Below, one piece after another: positions 1-10,500 of a stretch of DNA of 64,000 nucleotides (position 1 is its first letter; each line of letters opens with the position of its first letter). Origin of the DNA: Argyresthia goedartella (lineage: Eukaryota > Arthropoda > Insecta > Lepidoptera > Argyresthiidae). The notes under the pieces are model-generated. The model did no database searches. It was not told where the DNA came from and worked only from the letters and a program-made list of their open reading frames with translations. The DNA is taken from NCBI GenBank assembly GCA_949825045.1, contig OX463836.1, forward strand, positions 14,732,329 through 14,796,328, read 5' to 3'. The translations under genes and the position numbers were made by a program.

Positions 1-297
1 AGTGTTTTTGCTGATCCTTTTTTGCTGTGCATCAGTATTTTTGGTCTGCGATTAAATACTAACCTATTTTTTTACATTTGATATTCCGGTATATACTCTT
101 AGTAAATAAACTGTAGATATTATTATATTGTTCAATCAGTGAAGAGTGAAATTCGACGTAGGTATATGTTACGGTAAAAGTAGTTTTCAGTCGGAATACA
201 TTCTGACTATAGAAAAAAATACAGTTTTTACCCGATTGCAGCGAAGAGGAAAAGAGGAGGGTTATGTGTTTGACCTATAAGTAAGCAAGTGTTCCTG

Positions 298-410
298 TGT
301 CCCCTCGTAACTACTCAACCGATTTTGATAAATGATACGTCATTAGATTTGTCTTGATGGCGTGAGTGATTCTGGGTACATAGAAATTGCGGATTTCAAG
401 CGCTTTACCT
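298..410 (+). repeat. Dispersed repeat, copy 1
   Basis: About 100 bp here recur at 13220-13325 with the same order of words (CTCAACCGATTTT, then TTAGATTTGTCTTGATGGCG, then GGGTAC). Both copies lie near a GCGGTACACTAAAA stretch (488 and 13000). It is a non-coding interspersed repeat of unknown family. Confidence 0.5.
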
Positions 411-561
411 ACCTACCTAAGCATATACAAAATTTTCGTAATCTTGTTAAAAAGCAGGAAATGAATGACGTAATTAAAAAAAAAACTGCGGTACACTAAA
501 ACGCACAAAGCAAGCAGATAAGATTACAACAGCAGATACAAATTATAAAAGTAGTGTTAAA

Positions 562-816
562 GACGACCCGAATGGCCGAGTCGGCAGTGACCCTGCCTTC
601 GAAGCCAAGGGTCCCGGGTTCTAGTCCCGGTGGGGGCAAATATTTGTTTGATGAGAACGGATGTTTGTAACCTAGTCATGGTTGTTTATCTATCTAAGTA
701 TAATATTTATCTATATAAGTATGTGTATCGTTGTCTAGTACCCAAGATACAGGGAATCCTAGTTTGAGGCTAGATCAATGTGTGTGAATAGTGTCCAAGG
801 TATTATTATTATTATA
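562..816 (+). mobile_element. tRNA-derived SINE (family 1), full copy
   Basis: The head resembles a tRNA gene: box A is in GGCCGAGTCGGCAG and box B in GGGTTCTAGTCCC (consensus GGGTTCGAGTCCC in the other copies). A roughly 180-bp body follows and the copy ends in a TATTATTATT run. Other copies in the window are at 23127/31749 (split), 44563, 45650 (tail only) and 60425 (minus). It would be transcribed by RNA polymerase III and mobilised by a LINE. It is not a working tRNA, because no acceptor stem closes and the SINE body continues past box B. Confidence 0.85.
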
Positions 817-3071
817 AATTAAATTTAATGCAGGCCGTATTAAATTTAATGGGTCGCATTAAATCTAATACGTTGGGTTTCGCTGGCATTTTAATTGAAT
901 TTTACATAGAATAAGCCTTATCTGCTTGTTTTGTGCTTGCTTTTAAGGCAGATTTCTCCATCCTCGTATAACGTGCCTGCCTCTTTATCTGAAGATAACA
1001 TACATACATACCTACATATGCTCACGCCTATTTCCCGGAAGAGGGATAGGCAGAGACCAAAGACCTCCACCTGCTACGATCCTGGCATATATCTCTCGCT
1101 TCCTCAACATTCATAAGTCTTCATGCAAGCTTGCCGGTAACGGGTACTTCGTATTTGCCCCTTCACTAACAAATCGCCGATTTGGTCTTTATAGGACCTT
1201 CTTGGGCGTCCCCGCCCGACGGCTACTTTCAAACAAAATAACCATATCTGAGGAATATCATAGAATATGTACGTGTGTAATCTTCTGGGGATCAAACAAT
1301 CGCCTCTCAGCGATAATAAGCGCTTTTTGGAACTTTGGTAAACTTGTTTCTCTTAGATACTGTAGCGCCGCCTAAACGGATAAATAACCATATCCGGATA
1401 AGGATAATAACCACTATTGCGTGCGGGTGTACGATACTATCTTAGCAAATGGAGTTTAAAGGTAGGTGTAAGATAAATGACGAGATCTTTCGCGTAAGTT
1501 TATCATGTATAAACAAGTTACCATGTAGTTTTACAAAAATCGTATATTCCCGACTTTTAATGGACTAAGACTAAGACTATTCTAGGCGGAAAGAAAATGA
1601 AATGACTACATGTTATTTAATGATTGTTTATTTTAATTAAAGACTAAAAATAAATAATTAATTACCACATATAAGACTACAATGGCTTCAGAAATGGTAA
1701 CAAAATTTGCACACAAATTACAGATCAAAATACGTATTTCATACCAATAGAATAGTCTATTATTTACATATTCTCACGATGAGTGTAATTGTAACAGTGA
1801 ACCAGTGAAAGTTGAACAGAGCAGGACGCACGAATAATTACATCAGTGACTCTTATTTACAATGATTTGATGATAACTTTTTAACTCTGGTATTTATTCT
1901 CGCTTGAGCCACAGATGAATGGATTTGGTAGCGGGATGCCCACTATCGCCTATGGTTGACTATCATGTTATTTATTTTGGTTCACCAACAGATGATGTGT
2001 TGTTCATCCACTTATAGGTAAACACAGCATGCACTTTTCACGTATTAGGTAGCAACAAGCCAACAATACATCTTTGACAATCTGTCTAGATGCGATCAAA
2101 CAAGATTGTTGGCATAGTGCAATAATATATGGGATTCCATAAAGTAGGCTTGTGATACTTATTGTAGCGACATTATCAGAAACGCAACCAAGGGTGAGTT
2201 TGTATTCTGCTACTTAGGGCGACTTGCACCAGGCTGTTGACAACCGCTGAACAGTTTAACAAGGACAAGCACGGCAAGGTTACTGACTGCCAGGTTCCCA
2301 CTTAACTAACCGTGTTGCAAGTCGGCCTTAATCGATAAATGATAGTGCCCATCATGCCAATTCTCTCTGGGGGGGTACTTTTTTTAAAGCCAGCGCGCAT
2401 AAGTCACAAATTCCACTGTATTTCCATTATTATTTTTATTTGAGTTGTCCAGTTAACTTGAATCTAAAAAGACGAACAGCGTCCTTTTCCATCACAGGGT
2501 GGCAGAGGCACATAGGAAAGTACATAATTACTGGTAATGCGATATTTGACTGCTAGTCAAAATAGATTCTGTTTAGGAACTGTCGAAACAGTAATTTTGT
2601 TCACGAGTTCTATGAAATACTTGCATGTCACATCATAGTCAAATGCTGTCTTCTTAACACAAAATTGGTTTATAAAACACAACTGCTGGAAATATGCATT
2701 TCTGATATTGTCAAACGTTTTTGTTGAAGTAGGTTCAGCTTAAGACACGTTTCTAGATTTATTGGACCACCCTGTCAAATACCGTATTGCATTGATCGAC
2801 GTTGCGTTACATAAATGGTTTTCATGTCGATAGTAATTAGGTTTATGCTTGCAACTACATGAATATAAAAAGAAAAGTGATAAAACTACCAAGAAATGAG
2901 CGAAAATATCGGTTTCTCTAATACTGTGTTAAATAATAATAATAAAAATATTGATCTAAATCTACTTGATACTGTTCCTAAAATTTAAAACAATTAAAGT
3001 ATTTCTTCACTTCACTATTTTCATGGTAAATACATACATTTTGCTAGTGATACCATTGTCAACTAGGTGCC
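817..3071. other. Intergenic DNA, no gene seen
   Basis: No exon with splice signals and conserved protein could be found. The stretch 1000-1215, starting with a TACATACATACC run and continuing through CTCACGCCTATTTCCCGG, looks like a tail sequence I recognise as very common in lepidopteran genomes (RTE-type LINE 3' ends). At 2215-2330 a short imperfect inverted repeat begins GCGACTTGCACCAGG and ends TGCAAGTCGGCC. The rest is AT-rich and featureless to me. Confidence 0.4.
1000..1215. repeat. Lepidopteran RTE-type 3' tail repeat (remnant)
   Basis: TACATACATACC microsatellite followed by CTCACGCCTATTTCCCGG, a GGCAGAGACC word and CTTCATGCAAGCTTGCCGG. I recognise this order from the 3' ends of lepidopteran RTE-like LINEs. 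No coding part remains. The family name is from memory and not checked. Confidence 0.5.
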
Positions 3072-3187
3072 ACTAGCTAGAAAGCGGATTAAGACTTTAC
3101 TCGAGTCAACTTTGACAACTCCTTAGAAATTTCTATGGAGTTGGCAAAGTATACTCGAGTTAAGTCTTATTCCGCCTTCTAGCTAGT
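3072..3187. repeat. Fold-back element (about 50-bp arms)
   Basis: ACTAGCTAGAAAGCGGATTA on the left pairs with TCTAGCTAGT and upstream bases on the right. The arms are about 50 bp and imperfect, with a loop of about 14 bp around TAGAAATTTCTA. It could form a long hairpin. It is a MITE-like element of unknown family. Confidence 0.65.
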
Positions 3188-3235
3188 CGCCCTAAGATGG
3201 CAAAGGGTTTATAAAGCTACTTTAAAATCCCTTAA

Positions 3236-3550
3236 CACGTTCAGCGCCAGTGTATCTTTATTGATACACCATAGGGTGCTTTGTCACAGGCCAGTGTATC
3301 CTTAATGATACACCACACTGCCCGACTTCGGAGGCCGGTGTATCCCACAATATACACCGTTTCATACATCTTAGTAGCGCATTCAAAAGCGTTGGCCCTG
3401 GAGAATGTGCCTGTGTTTTTGTGGTGTCTTAAAAAATAAAGAAAATATGGGGTTTTTCTTTAAAAAAATACTACAAAATTATAGGTATACACTGGCCTGT
3501 GAGAAAGCACCCTATGGTGTATCATTAAAGATACAGTGGCGCTGAACGTG
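3236..3550. mobile_element. piggyBac-type MITE, TTAA-flanked
   Basis: A 315-bp non-coding element is flanked by TTAA on both sides (3232-3235 and 3551-3554). Its ends are inverted: CACGTTCAGCGCCAGTG on the left pairs with the complement on the right, about 20 of 21 bases. TTAA duplication and a CAC start are the hallmark of piggyBac elements. The inside carries several TGATACA words and no ORF of interest. It shares the CACGTTC terminus with the larger element at 17739-19438. Confidence 0.85.
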
Positions 3551-3832
3551 TTAATAAAGCCATCTTCGGCCGGGCGCCCACCCGCGCAACGTGACACGCT
3601 TAGATTCACGTGCCGCCTCTTGTCAAACGATATTTCACCTTGCCCGTATAATATTATTAACCACAACTGCGTGCGGGTTGTGCGGCGACTCCATATAAAA
3701 TGTATGAAAAGAACAGGAAGTATAGGGGACTCCCCCCGACCCCCCCCCCCCCCATCATGCCCTTTCTGTGAGCTGATGGCCGCCGGTAACAACAATAACC
3801 GCAACAAACTCCTCCCATACATTATATCAAAC

Positions 3833-4196
3833 ATATATATTTCACCGGAAGATAGTCAAAACCGTTAGTTAGTTGATCAACTATCGACAGATAGTAAAGC
3901 AGACCGACAGGGTTTAGAATTTACGTTTCTTATGTTCTTACATGTCAACCTTCGCTGCGCTCGCCCCCTCTAGTCTTCACCTAAGCTACCGCAGTGTTTG
4001 CCCTGGTATTTCGTTTGCAATTCAAGTGTAAACTAGTTTACTATTTAATGGTTTTCACCGTCAGTTGATCAACTAACGCGTCATATAGTAAGCAGTAAAC
4101 TACAGATTACTATCTATCGATAGTTGACCAACTTACGAGAAAAAAAACGTTAGTTATTCAACTAACGGTTTTGACTATCTTACGGTGACATATATG
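3833..4196. mobile_element. TIR element, 364 bp, family of 50343-52110
   Basis: Ends read ATATATATTTCACCGGAAG on the left and the complement of ATATATGTCACCGTAAG on the right, continuing through AGTCAAAACCGTTAGTT. The inside carries TTGATCAACTA palindromes and a block (3910-4010, CGCTCGCCCCCTCTAGTC) that recurs in opposite orientation at 50455-50575. No transposase is present. Superfamily unknown. Confidence 0.6.
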
Positions 4197-4290
4197 TCGC
4201 GCAAATGAGCAACTCGCAGTTAAAAACCCGAGGCCAAGGCTAGCAGTAACATCTAACGATAACTACTCATACACAAACCCAGGGACTCTT

Positions 4291-4296
4291 TTTATT
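4291..4296 (-). promoter_or_regulatory. Candidate poly(A) signal of the IDH3G gene
   Basis: TTTATT on the plus strand reads AATAAA on the minus strand, about 185 bp past the stop codon at 4481. It is the first canonical hexamer I see downstream of the gene. Position fits; usage is inferred. Confidence 0.4.
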
Positions 4297-4480
4297 CCGT
4301 ATACCGCACGAGCTGATGCCCACTCAATATGTAGGGACCCGGACATAGCAGGGAGGTCTGACTCCTGGGCATGGATAATTACATTATTCCCCTCCAACAA
4401 AAAATAAATAAATACGGTTGGTGCGCCCGGCCTCAGGTGAACAACAATGAAGCAGGGTCTGCAATAAGACATCGGCGAGC

Positions 4481-4577
4481 CTAGTGCCCGTGCTCGGAAT
4501 GGTCCCCGATGTTACCGATGATAGACTGCACCACCTCCGTGGACGAGGCCGTGCCGCCGACGTCCGGGGTCACGATC
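4481..4577 (-). CDS. IDH3G: IDH3G coding exon 8 (last)
   Basis: Acceptor TTGCAG precedes GATCGTG on the minus strand. The exon encodes residues 362-393, including [15 protein letters not shown], the family's C-terminal block, and ends at TAG (4481-4483). The tail GDHSEHGH is short and not conserved in my recollection of the family. Confidence 0.93.
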
Positions 4578-7500
4578 CTGCAATATGTGCAATTTCAGCT
4601 ATTTAAAAACCATGTTAAAGCGAATTTGTCTAAAATAGTAGTTTGTGACTGCTACATAATGGAGGGCATTAATACTCGAGAGTGGGTTTATGTTATCTAC
4701 ACACATATCATAAGCTCTCTTTGATGTGTTCAGGAACCGCATGTTTGACCGGCATTGTGGCTCTGCAGTTGTTTAGCTTGTTCTGTAGTACCAACTTCAC
4801 AGACAAACTAGGGGCGGCACGCAGGCGGGCGTTTTTGGTACATTATGGTCATAATGTACACATTTTCAGATAAGAAATGAGTTTTTACCAAATAGTTTTA
4901 CATTATGCTGGACTTAACGTGCGTTTAACGTTTTTAGACGCAGTAAAGAGGGTTTATGATACGTGTGTAGATAAAAGGATATTACAATGTCTAAGATTAC
5001 TTTTTTTACTTTATTTATATTAATTCAAATTTTAATATTTGTAATAGTTAAACACAACCTATTTTTAAAAGCAATCTAAAATCAATCTGTGGGAGTTTCT
5101 TCCTCTCCCCCAGTGGTGTAATGTAGAGAAGAGGCAAAGAGGACATTTGCTAAGTATATGTTATGATTTTATGAAACATTATTCAATATTCATTGTTTCA
5201 CGGAAATTGGAATATTGAATAACTGGCTTAAACTGGCTCAACTGTGCCTCTGCCAACCCTTATGGGAAAAGGCGTGTCCATATATTTGTTTTTGTCTTAT
5301 TATTGAATGTTGCATGGCTCGGCCTTTGGCCTTACAATGGGGTTGGCCGGTAAAAGCTAATCATAGGTGGCGCCACGTGCATTTGGTTCCTTCATCCAGT
5401 TGCCACTTTCAACGTCCGACTAATTTCTGGAACTTTTTCTGTGATAATTGGTTATCGGAATTTATTTACTACACAACAAAAGTTATTTTTCGTGTATATG
5501 ATATAACGTCATGTAATTACTAATACACAACTTAATTTTGTATTTTTGGCAGCGGGTTTTTACAATACACAGCACATGACTGGCGATTGAACACACTGTA
5601 CTGGTAACACAGAAGCGTGACTTTGACGTTTGGGGAACCAACCGATACTAGCGCCACTTTGACAGTTGCCAACCCCATTACGCGTCTCTTACGCGGTGAG
5701 ATATCCGAGACGTTTGACTCGGCTATCAACTCAGCGGACTATTTTTGGGCATATGTACCCAGGTTTTCGACCTTGAATGCCTCTGAAATGTTTTATAGTG
5801 CATGGCTCGGCCTTCGGCCTCGAACTCGAGGAGATTCTGTTGCGTAGTGGCAGACTTTCGGCCTCATTCATCTGCCCTGCTAGTTCCGCAACTGCTAGAA
5901 GTTTCTCTGTAGGAACTGGATTTCTATAAATTGAACTTTGCGGTAGTTTGACATTTAAATCTATTGGCGCTGTTTCACACTAGCGCGCGTACCATCTCTA
6001 CCACCATCAATTCAATAAAAATTCTCAATAATAGCGGTCTAAAGACTAAGGTTAAAATTCTGTGTGGGCAAGTTTGTACTGCGCAGGGTTCATTGTCGGG
6101 ATCTCACATTTTAATATCTTTATCTAGACACATATCATAAACCCTCTTTACTGCGTCCAAAAACCGCACGTTACGACCAGCATAATGATATACTACTTGG
6201 TAAAAACTCATTTCTTATCTGAATATTGAACATTATGACCATAATGTGTAAATTTTCTACATATTATGACATTCAAATTTCGAACGCCGACGCCCGCCTG
6301 CGTGCCGCCCTTACTTTGCTTGTGAATTTGGTACTACAGAACAAGCTCAACAACTCAATGCCACAATGTCGGTTAAACATGCGGTTCCTGAACACATCAA
6401 AAAGAGCTTATGAAATGTGTGTAGATAAACTTGTGTATGTAACTGTAGATAATTAGGCATTAAAACTATCGAGTGATGAACCCACTCTCGGGTTTTAATG
6501 CCCTCCATTATGTATCAGTCACATAAACTACTATTACACAATGAAGCAATAAACTATTTGAATTTGGTTCATTTCGACAATATCACGTGTTTTATAGTAT
6601 TCACTATGATTGGACAAGTTCTCTGTCGGGAAACTGGTAATTTTAGAGTTGAATTGGTGCCAGTTAGCACTTGCTGCGGGACCCAAGTATCCCCTCCCGT
6701 TTGTCAGCTCTGTCGACGAAGTCAAGTCAAAGAATTTTTATTCATAATAGCACAAAAATTGAGACTTAATGAACGTCATAACATAATCAAGCATAATATA
6801 ACATTAAGTAGGTGCCTAATTATTACATAGTCCATAATATATAGGGTGCAATGAACTGGTTTAATGGCAGATGTCGGTGTCTTGTAAAAAGTCATCAATT
6901 TTGTAGTAGGCTTTAGTGTACAAAGTGTGCTTTATACTTTTTTTGAATCGAGCGTCAGTTAAGTTTTGTATTTCTTGCGGAATTTTATTGTAGAAGCGTA
7001 TACAGTGTCCCATAAAAGAACTGCTAACTTTTGTGAGTCTGAACATTGGAAAAGAAAGTTTTTGTTTATTTCTAGTTTGCACATTGTGGCGGCTATCAAT
7101 GGTTTTAGAGCTACTGATATTTTTCCTCACATACATTATGTTTTCATAGATATATTGACTTGCAACTGTTAGGATGTTGGATTCTTTGAAGAAATCTCTC
7201 AGAGATTCTCTATTACAAAGCTTATAAATAAATCGGATCGCTCTCTTCTGCGAGGCGAGGAGGCGAGGAGGCGAGATCGGTACCTGTCCACGTTGATGGT
7301 CTTGTGCAGCGCGGCGCGGATCAGCCTCGCGTGGTAGAAGTGGCCGAGGTGCTCCAGCATGTCCACCGACGCGTTGATCATGGCGATCGGGTTCGCGATG
7401 TTCTTACCGGCGATGGCCGTTCCTGGAACGAGACGAAGGAGTCGAGCTTATCTTGTTCTCAAGGCCAACGTTAATTAGGCACCCGCGAGGAATGTGATTT

Positions 7501-10500
7501 CCCCTCCCTCTCCCGCTAGCTCTCGCCCTCGACGCGTCAGTACGCTACGTCATCAGAGCGAGGAGCCTTGCTGAAAAATGCATTTGAAAGTGACACAAGT
7601 GGATGATGCGCGTGAGTGATATGTCCGCGACTTGAAACGTGGAGCTCTTCTCTCACTCATATCCCATTTACATAGATAACGTCCTAGTGACGTCATTGGA
7701 GGCTATGTTGCGATAGCTAAAGATCGCTGCCGATTTTGGAGGAAACAGAGCTTAATTATACTCTGTCCAATACTTAACCTCGTTTCTTGAACTTTCTTGA
7801 ACTTTCGACATGTCCATATGGCGTACAGTATAAGACATATTTTTCGTTACAGATGTCAAAAGTGTAGGGATTTTTATCTGTCAAAAAACCATTGAAAGAG
7901 TGGACAAAGTATAGATAATGAAGCAAAATTGAACAGAAAATTCTAAGTTTAAGGACCAACCTAACCAGAACACTCCGACAGGTCTGAGTTGAATAGCCTC
8001 TATACTACCTCTGACATGTGTCATCAAAACACCTCCGTTTCCATTTCTAAGCAAATTAGCAGGAGTAGATTGTCGCACAGCTCTGTCCGTTGATGCCTGT
8101 GTTTTGTTGCCACACTTGAACGTTCTGTACACGAGGAGGTCTGTACTCATCAGTGGTTTCTCTGACAGGCTGTCCATGAGCAACTCACCAGTATTCCTGG
8201 TGCCGGGCTCAAAGACCGCATAATGGTCGCCATAGTTCCGTCCCGACAGCAGACCCGCGCCTCCGAGGATGCCGCACACGACGTTACTGACGATGGAGCC
8301 GTAGAGATTCGTCATCAGCATCACGTCGAATTGGTGCGGCCTGCGGAATGACCAAATCATAGCCTAACTAAAGTGGAGCCATTCTTATAAGTAGCATTTG
8401 GCATCTGTTAACAGTAGAGTTAGTGCTATCCATCAGTCTCCATTTCCATATTTCGCTTAGAAAAAAAAGGGAGACGCGATGCAGGTGTATTTAAATTAAT
8501 AATTGTTCAAATACTAACGCCATCTACCGGACGACGTGGCGAAAAATAACATGAGTTGTCTAATAACTCAGTAACCATAGCCATCTGTTTTGAAGCTCTG
8601 TTGACGAAATACAGCTTTGCAGATTATTAATATCATCGTTCAACACACTAGTGCCATCTAACGGACGAGTTGTCGACAATTTGCTTGGATCACTTGTCAA
8701 ATAGCTCTGTAACGCCACTTGTTTTGAAGCTATGTTAACTAAATACAGCTATGCAGGTTTATATTAAAATTATCGAGCAACACACTTATTTCATCTATTG
8801 GACAACCTATACCATCACTTGTCTAATAGCCCGGTAACGCCATCTGTTTTATTGCTCTGTCAAGTCTACTAAATACCGCGATGAAGGCTTATACGAAAGT
8901 TGTAAACCGGCACTGTAACGACATCTATCGGACTGACCTGGCGACAAGTTGCATGCAGCAGTTGTCGATGATCATGTCGTTGTGCTCAATCTCAGGGTAC
9001 TCCTTGGCGATGCGTCGAGAAGTCTCCAGGAAGAGGCCGTCGGATAACTTCATGATGTTCGCTTTATGGACACATGTCACCTGGAAACAAATATATTTAA
9101 TTCTTCGGATGTAAAACAACTCTACCTATGGAGACATGCCAGGGTACCCCAGACTGAAATACTCGAAGAATACATAGGTAAGGAGCTGCTGCTAGAAGTG
9201 GCTTCTGACAGGATACCCAAGCAATGTCTTTGTCAAAAGTATATAGTAGTAAATAAAGTAGTATATAAAATACAACTATATGAAGCCCCTTGAGAGGGCC
9301 TCAAAGAGAACTGAGGATTTTCACAGACGGCTCTAAAACAAACTCAGGTACAGGCGCCGGGGTATTCTTGGAAGATCTAAACATGAGGAAATCAATATAA
9401 TTAGGTGCCCACAACTGTTGTGGGCGACGGTGTTGTGGCACAACACCGTCTTCAAAGCCGAGTGTATGGGCATCATAATGGTCGCTACAGCTATCGCAGA
9501 AAGAGAGGTAAAGGATGTCACTATACGCATATCATCCGACAGCAAAGCAGTTCTGCAAGCCCTGCAAAGCAACACCATAAGCTCTGGGCTGCAGTGGATA
9601 AAGCGACATAGTAGCTCGCGCGGCAACGACGCAGCCGACGCACTGGAAAGGTTGGTTCAGAACAGACGGTGGAGGGACCAGTACCCATAATACGATTGCC
9701 ATTTAGCTGGTAGGGGAAAACCACAGATATCGAGAGAGGTTGAGGGGCGTGGCACGTGCGAACAAATGTAGCTCCGACAGGTTAGATATTAAAAATTCTC
9801 GGTAGTCACCGGGCGACCGCAGTGACGAATTCATTTCTGTTGTTTTTCGAAAATGCCGACCTGTGCAATACTCACGTGCAAAAATAGAAGCGAGATTGTG
9901 AACTCCAAGAACGCCGGTGTCACATATCACTTGTAAGTCTCATTCCAACTATTATTTCTTCTTAAAACACAAGAAATAAACATTATTACGAAAATAAATC
10001 ATTCGCGGAAAATTCGTCACGAATTGACATTAAAGTGACAATGTCATGTTGTTCTCGCTAAGTTTACTATACATTGCTTCTTTTGTATCTTAATTTCACT
10101 ATTTATTGCCAAGCTAACACGCAATGAATATTTCACACTTATCTAAGTACGAAAGCAACGATGCATCGTGATACGGAGGCGAACTGTTACACGCACACAG
10201 AGACGACATATAGTGATGGGGATAGTGATAGGAGAATTATGTTTTTGAATCGATAGATTTTATCATTCCGCAATTACTAATATAGTTAATGTAATAATAT
10301 AGTTAATTTATTGCTCATAATACGTAAGTTTATTGTTAGTTATTGGCAAACAGGCAGTTTAGATTTTAAGTTTGTTTAAAACCTCGCCCGACGAAGGATA
10401 ATGGGGTGTTATAAGTATTGATCGGAAATTCCGATGCTTTCAGTCAGGTCCGAAGAGTTCACAGTTATTCTACCTTCAGAAACCTCTTTGTCTCTCTTTC

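Larger units (their letters stand above)
4578..7283 (-). other. IDH3G intron 7, with repeats
   Basis: A 2.7-kb intron. It holds two inverted copies of one dispersed repeat (4650-4990 and 6115-6530), scattered CATGGCTCGGCC repeats (5311, 5803) and a LINE tail (6861-7245). No additional exon could be supported. Confidence 0.6.

Noticed and set aside
562..640. A tRNA gene
   Set aside because: Boxes A and B are present but the acceptor stem does not close and the sequence repeats elsewhere with a SINE body, so it is a SINE head.
3460..3834. Minus-strand ORF of 124 codons, with an overlapping plus-strand ORF of 110 codons
   Set aside because: Both cross the end of the piggyBac MITE and a poly-C run (3737-3753). 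The proteins are low-complexity and have no family features.
7881..8188. Extension of the exon 6 frame as part of the protein
   Set aside because: Residues after GTRNTG have no family match, a GTGAGT donor is present at 8188, and exon 7 continues in phase.
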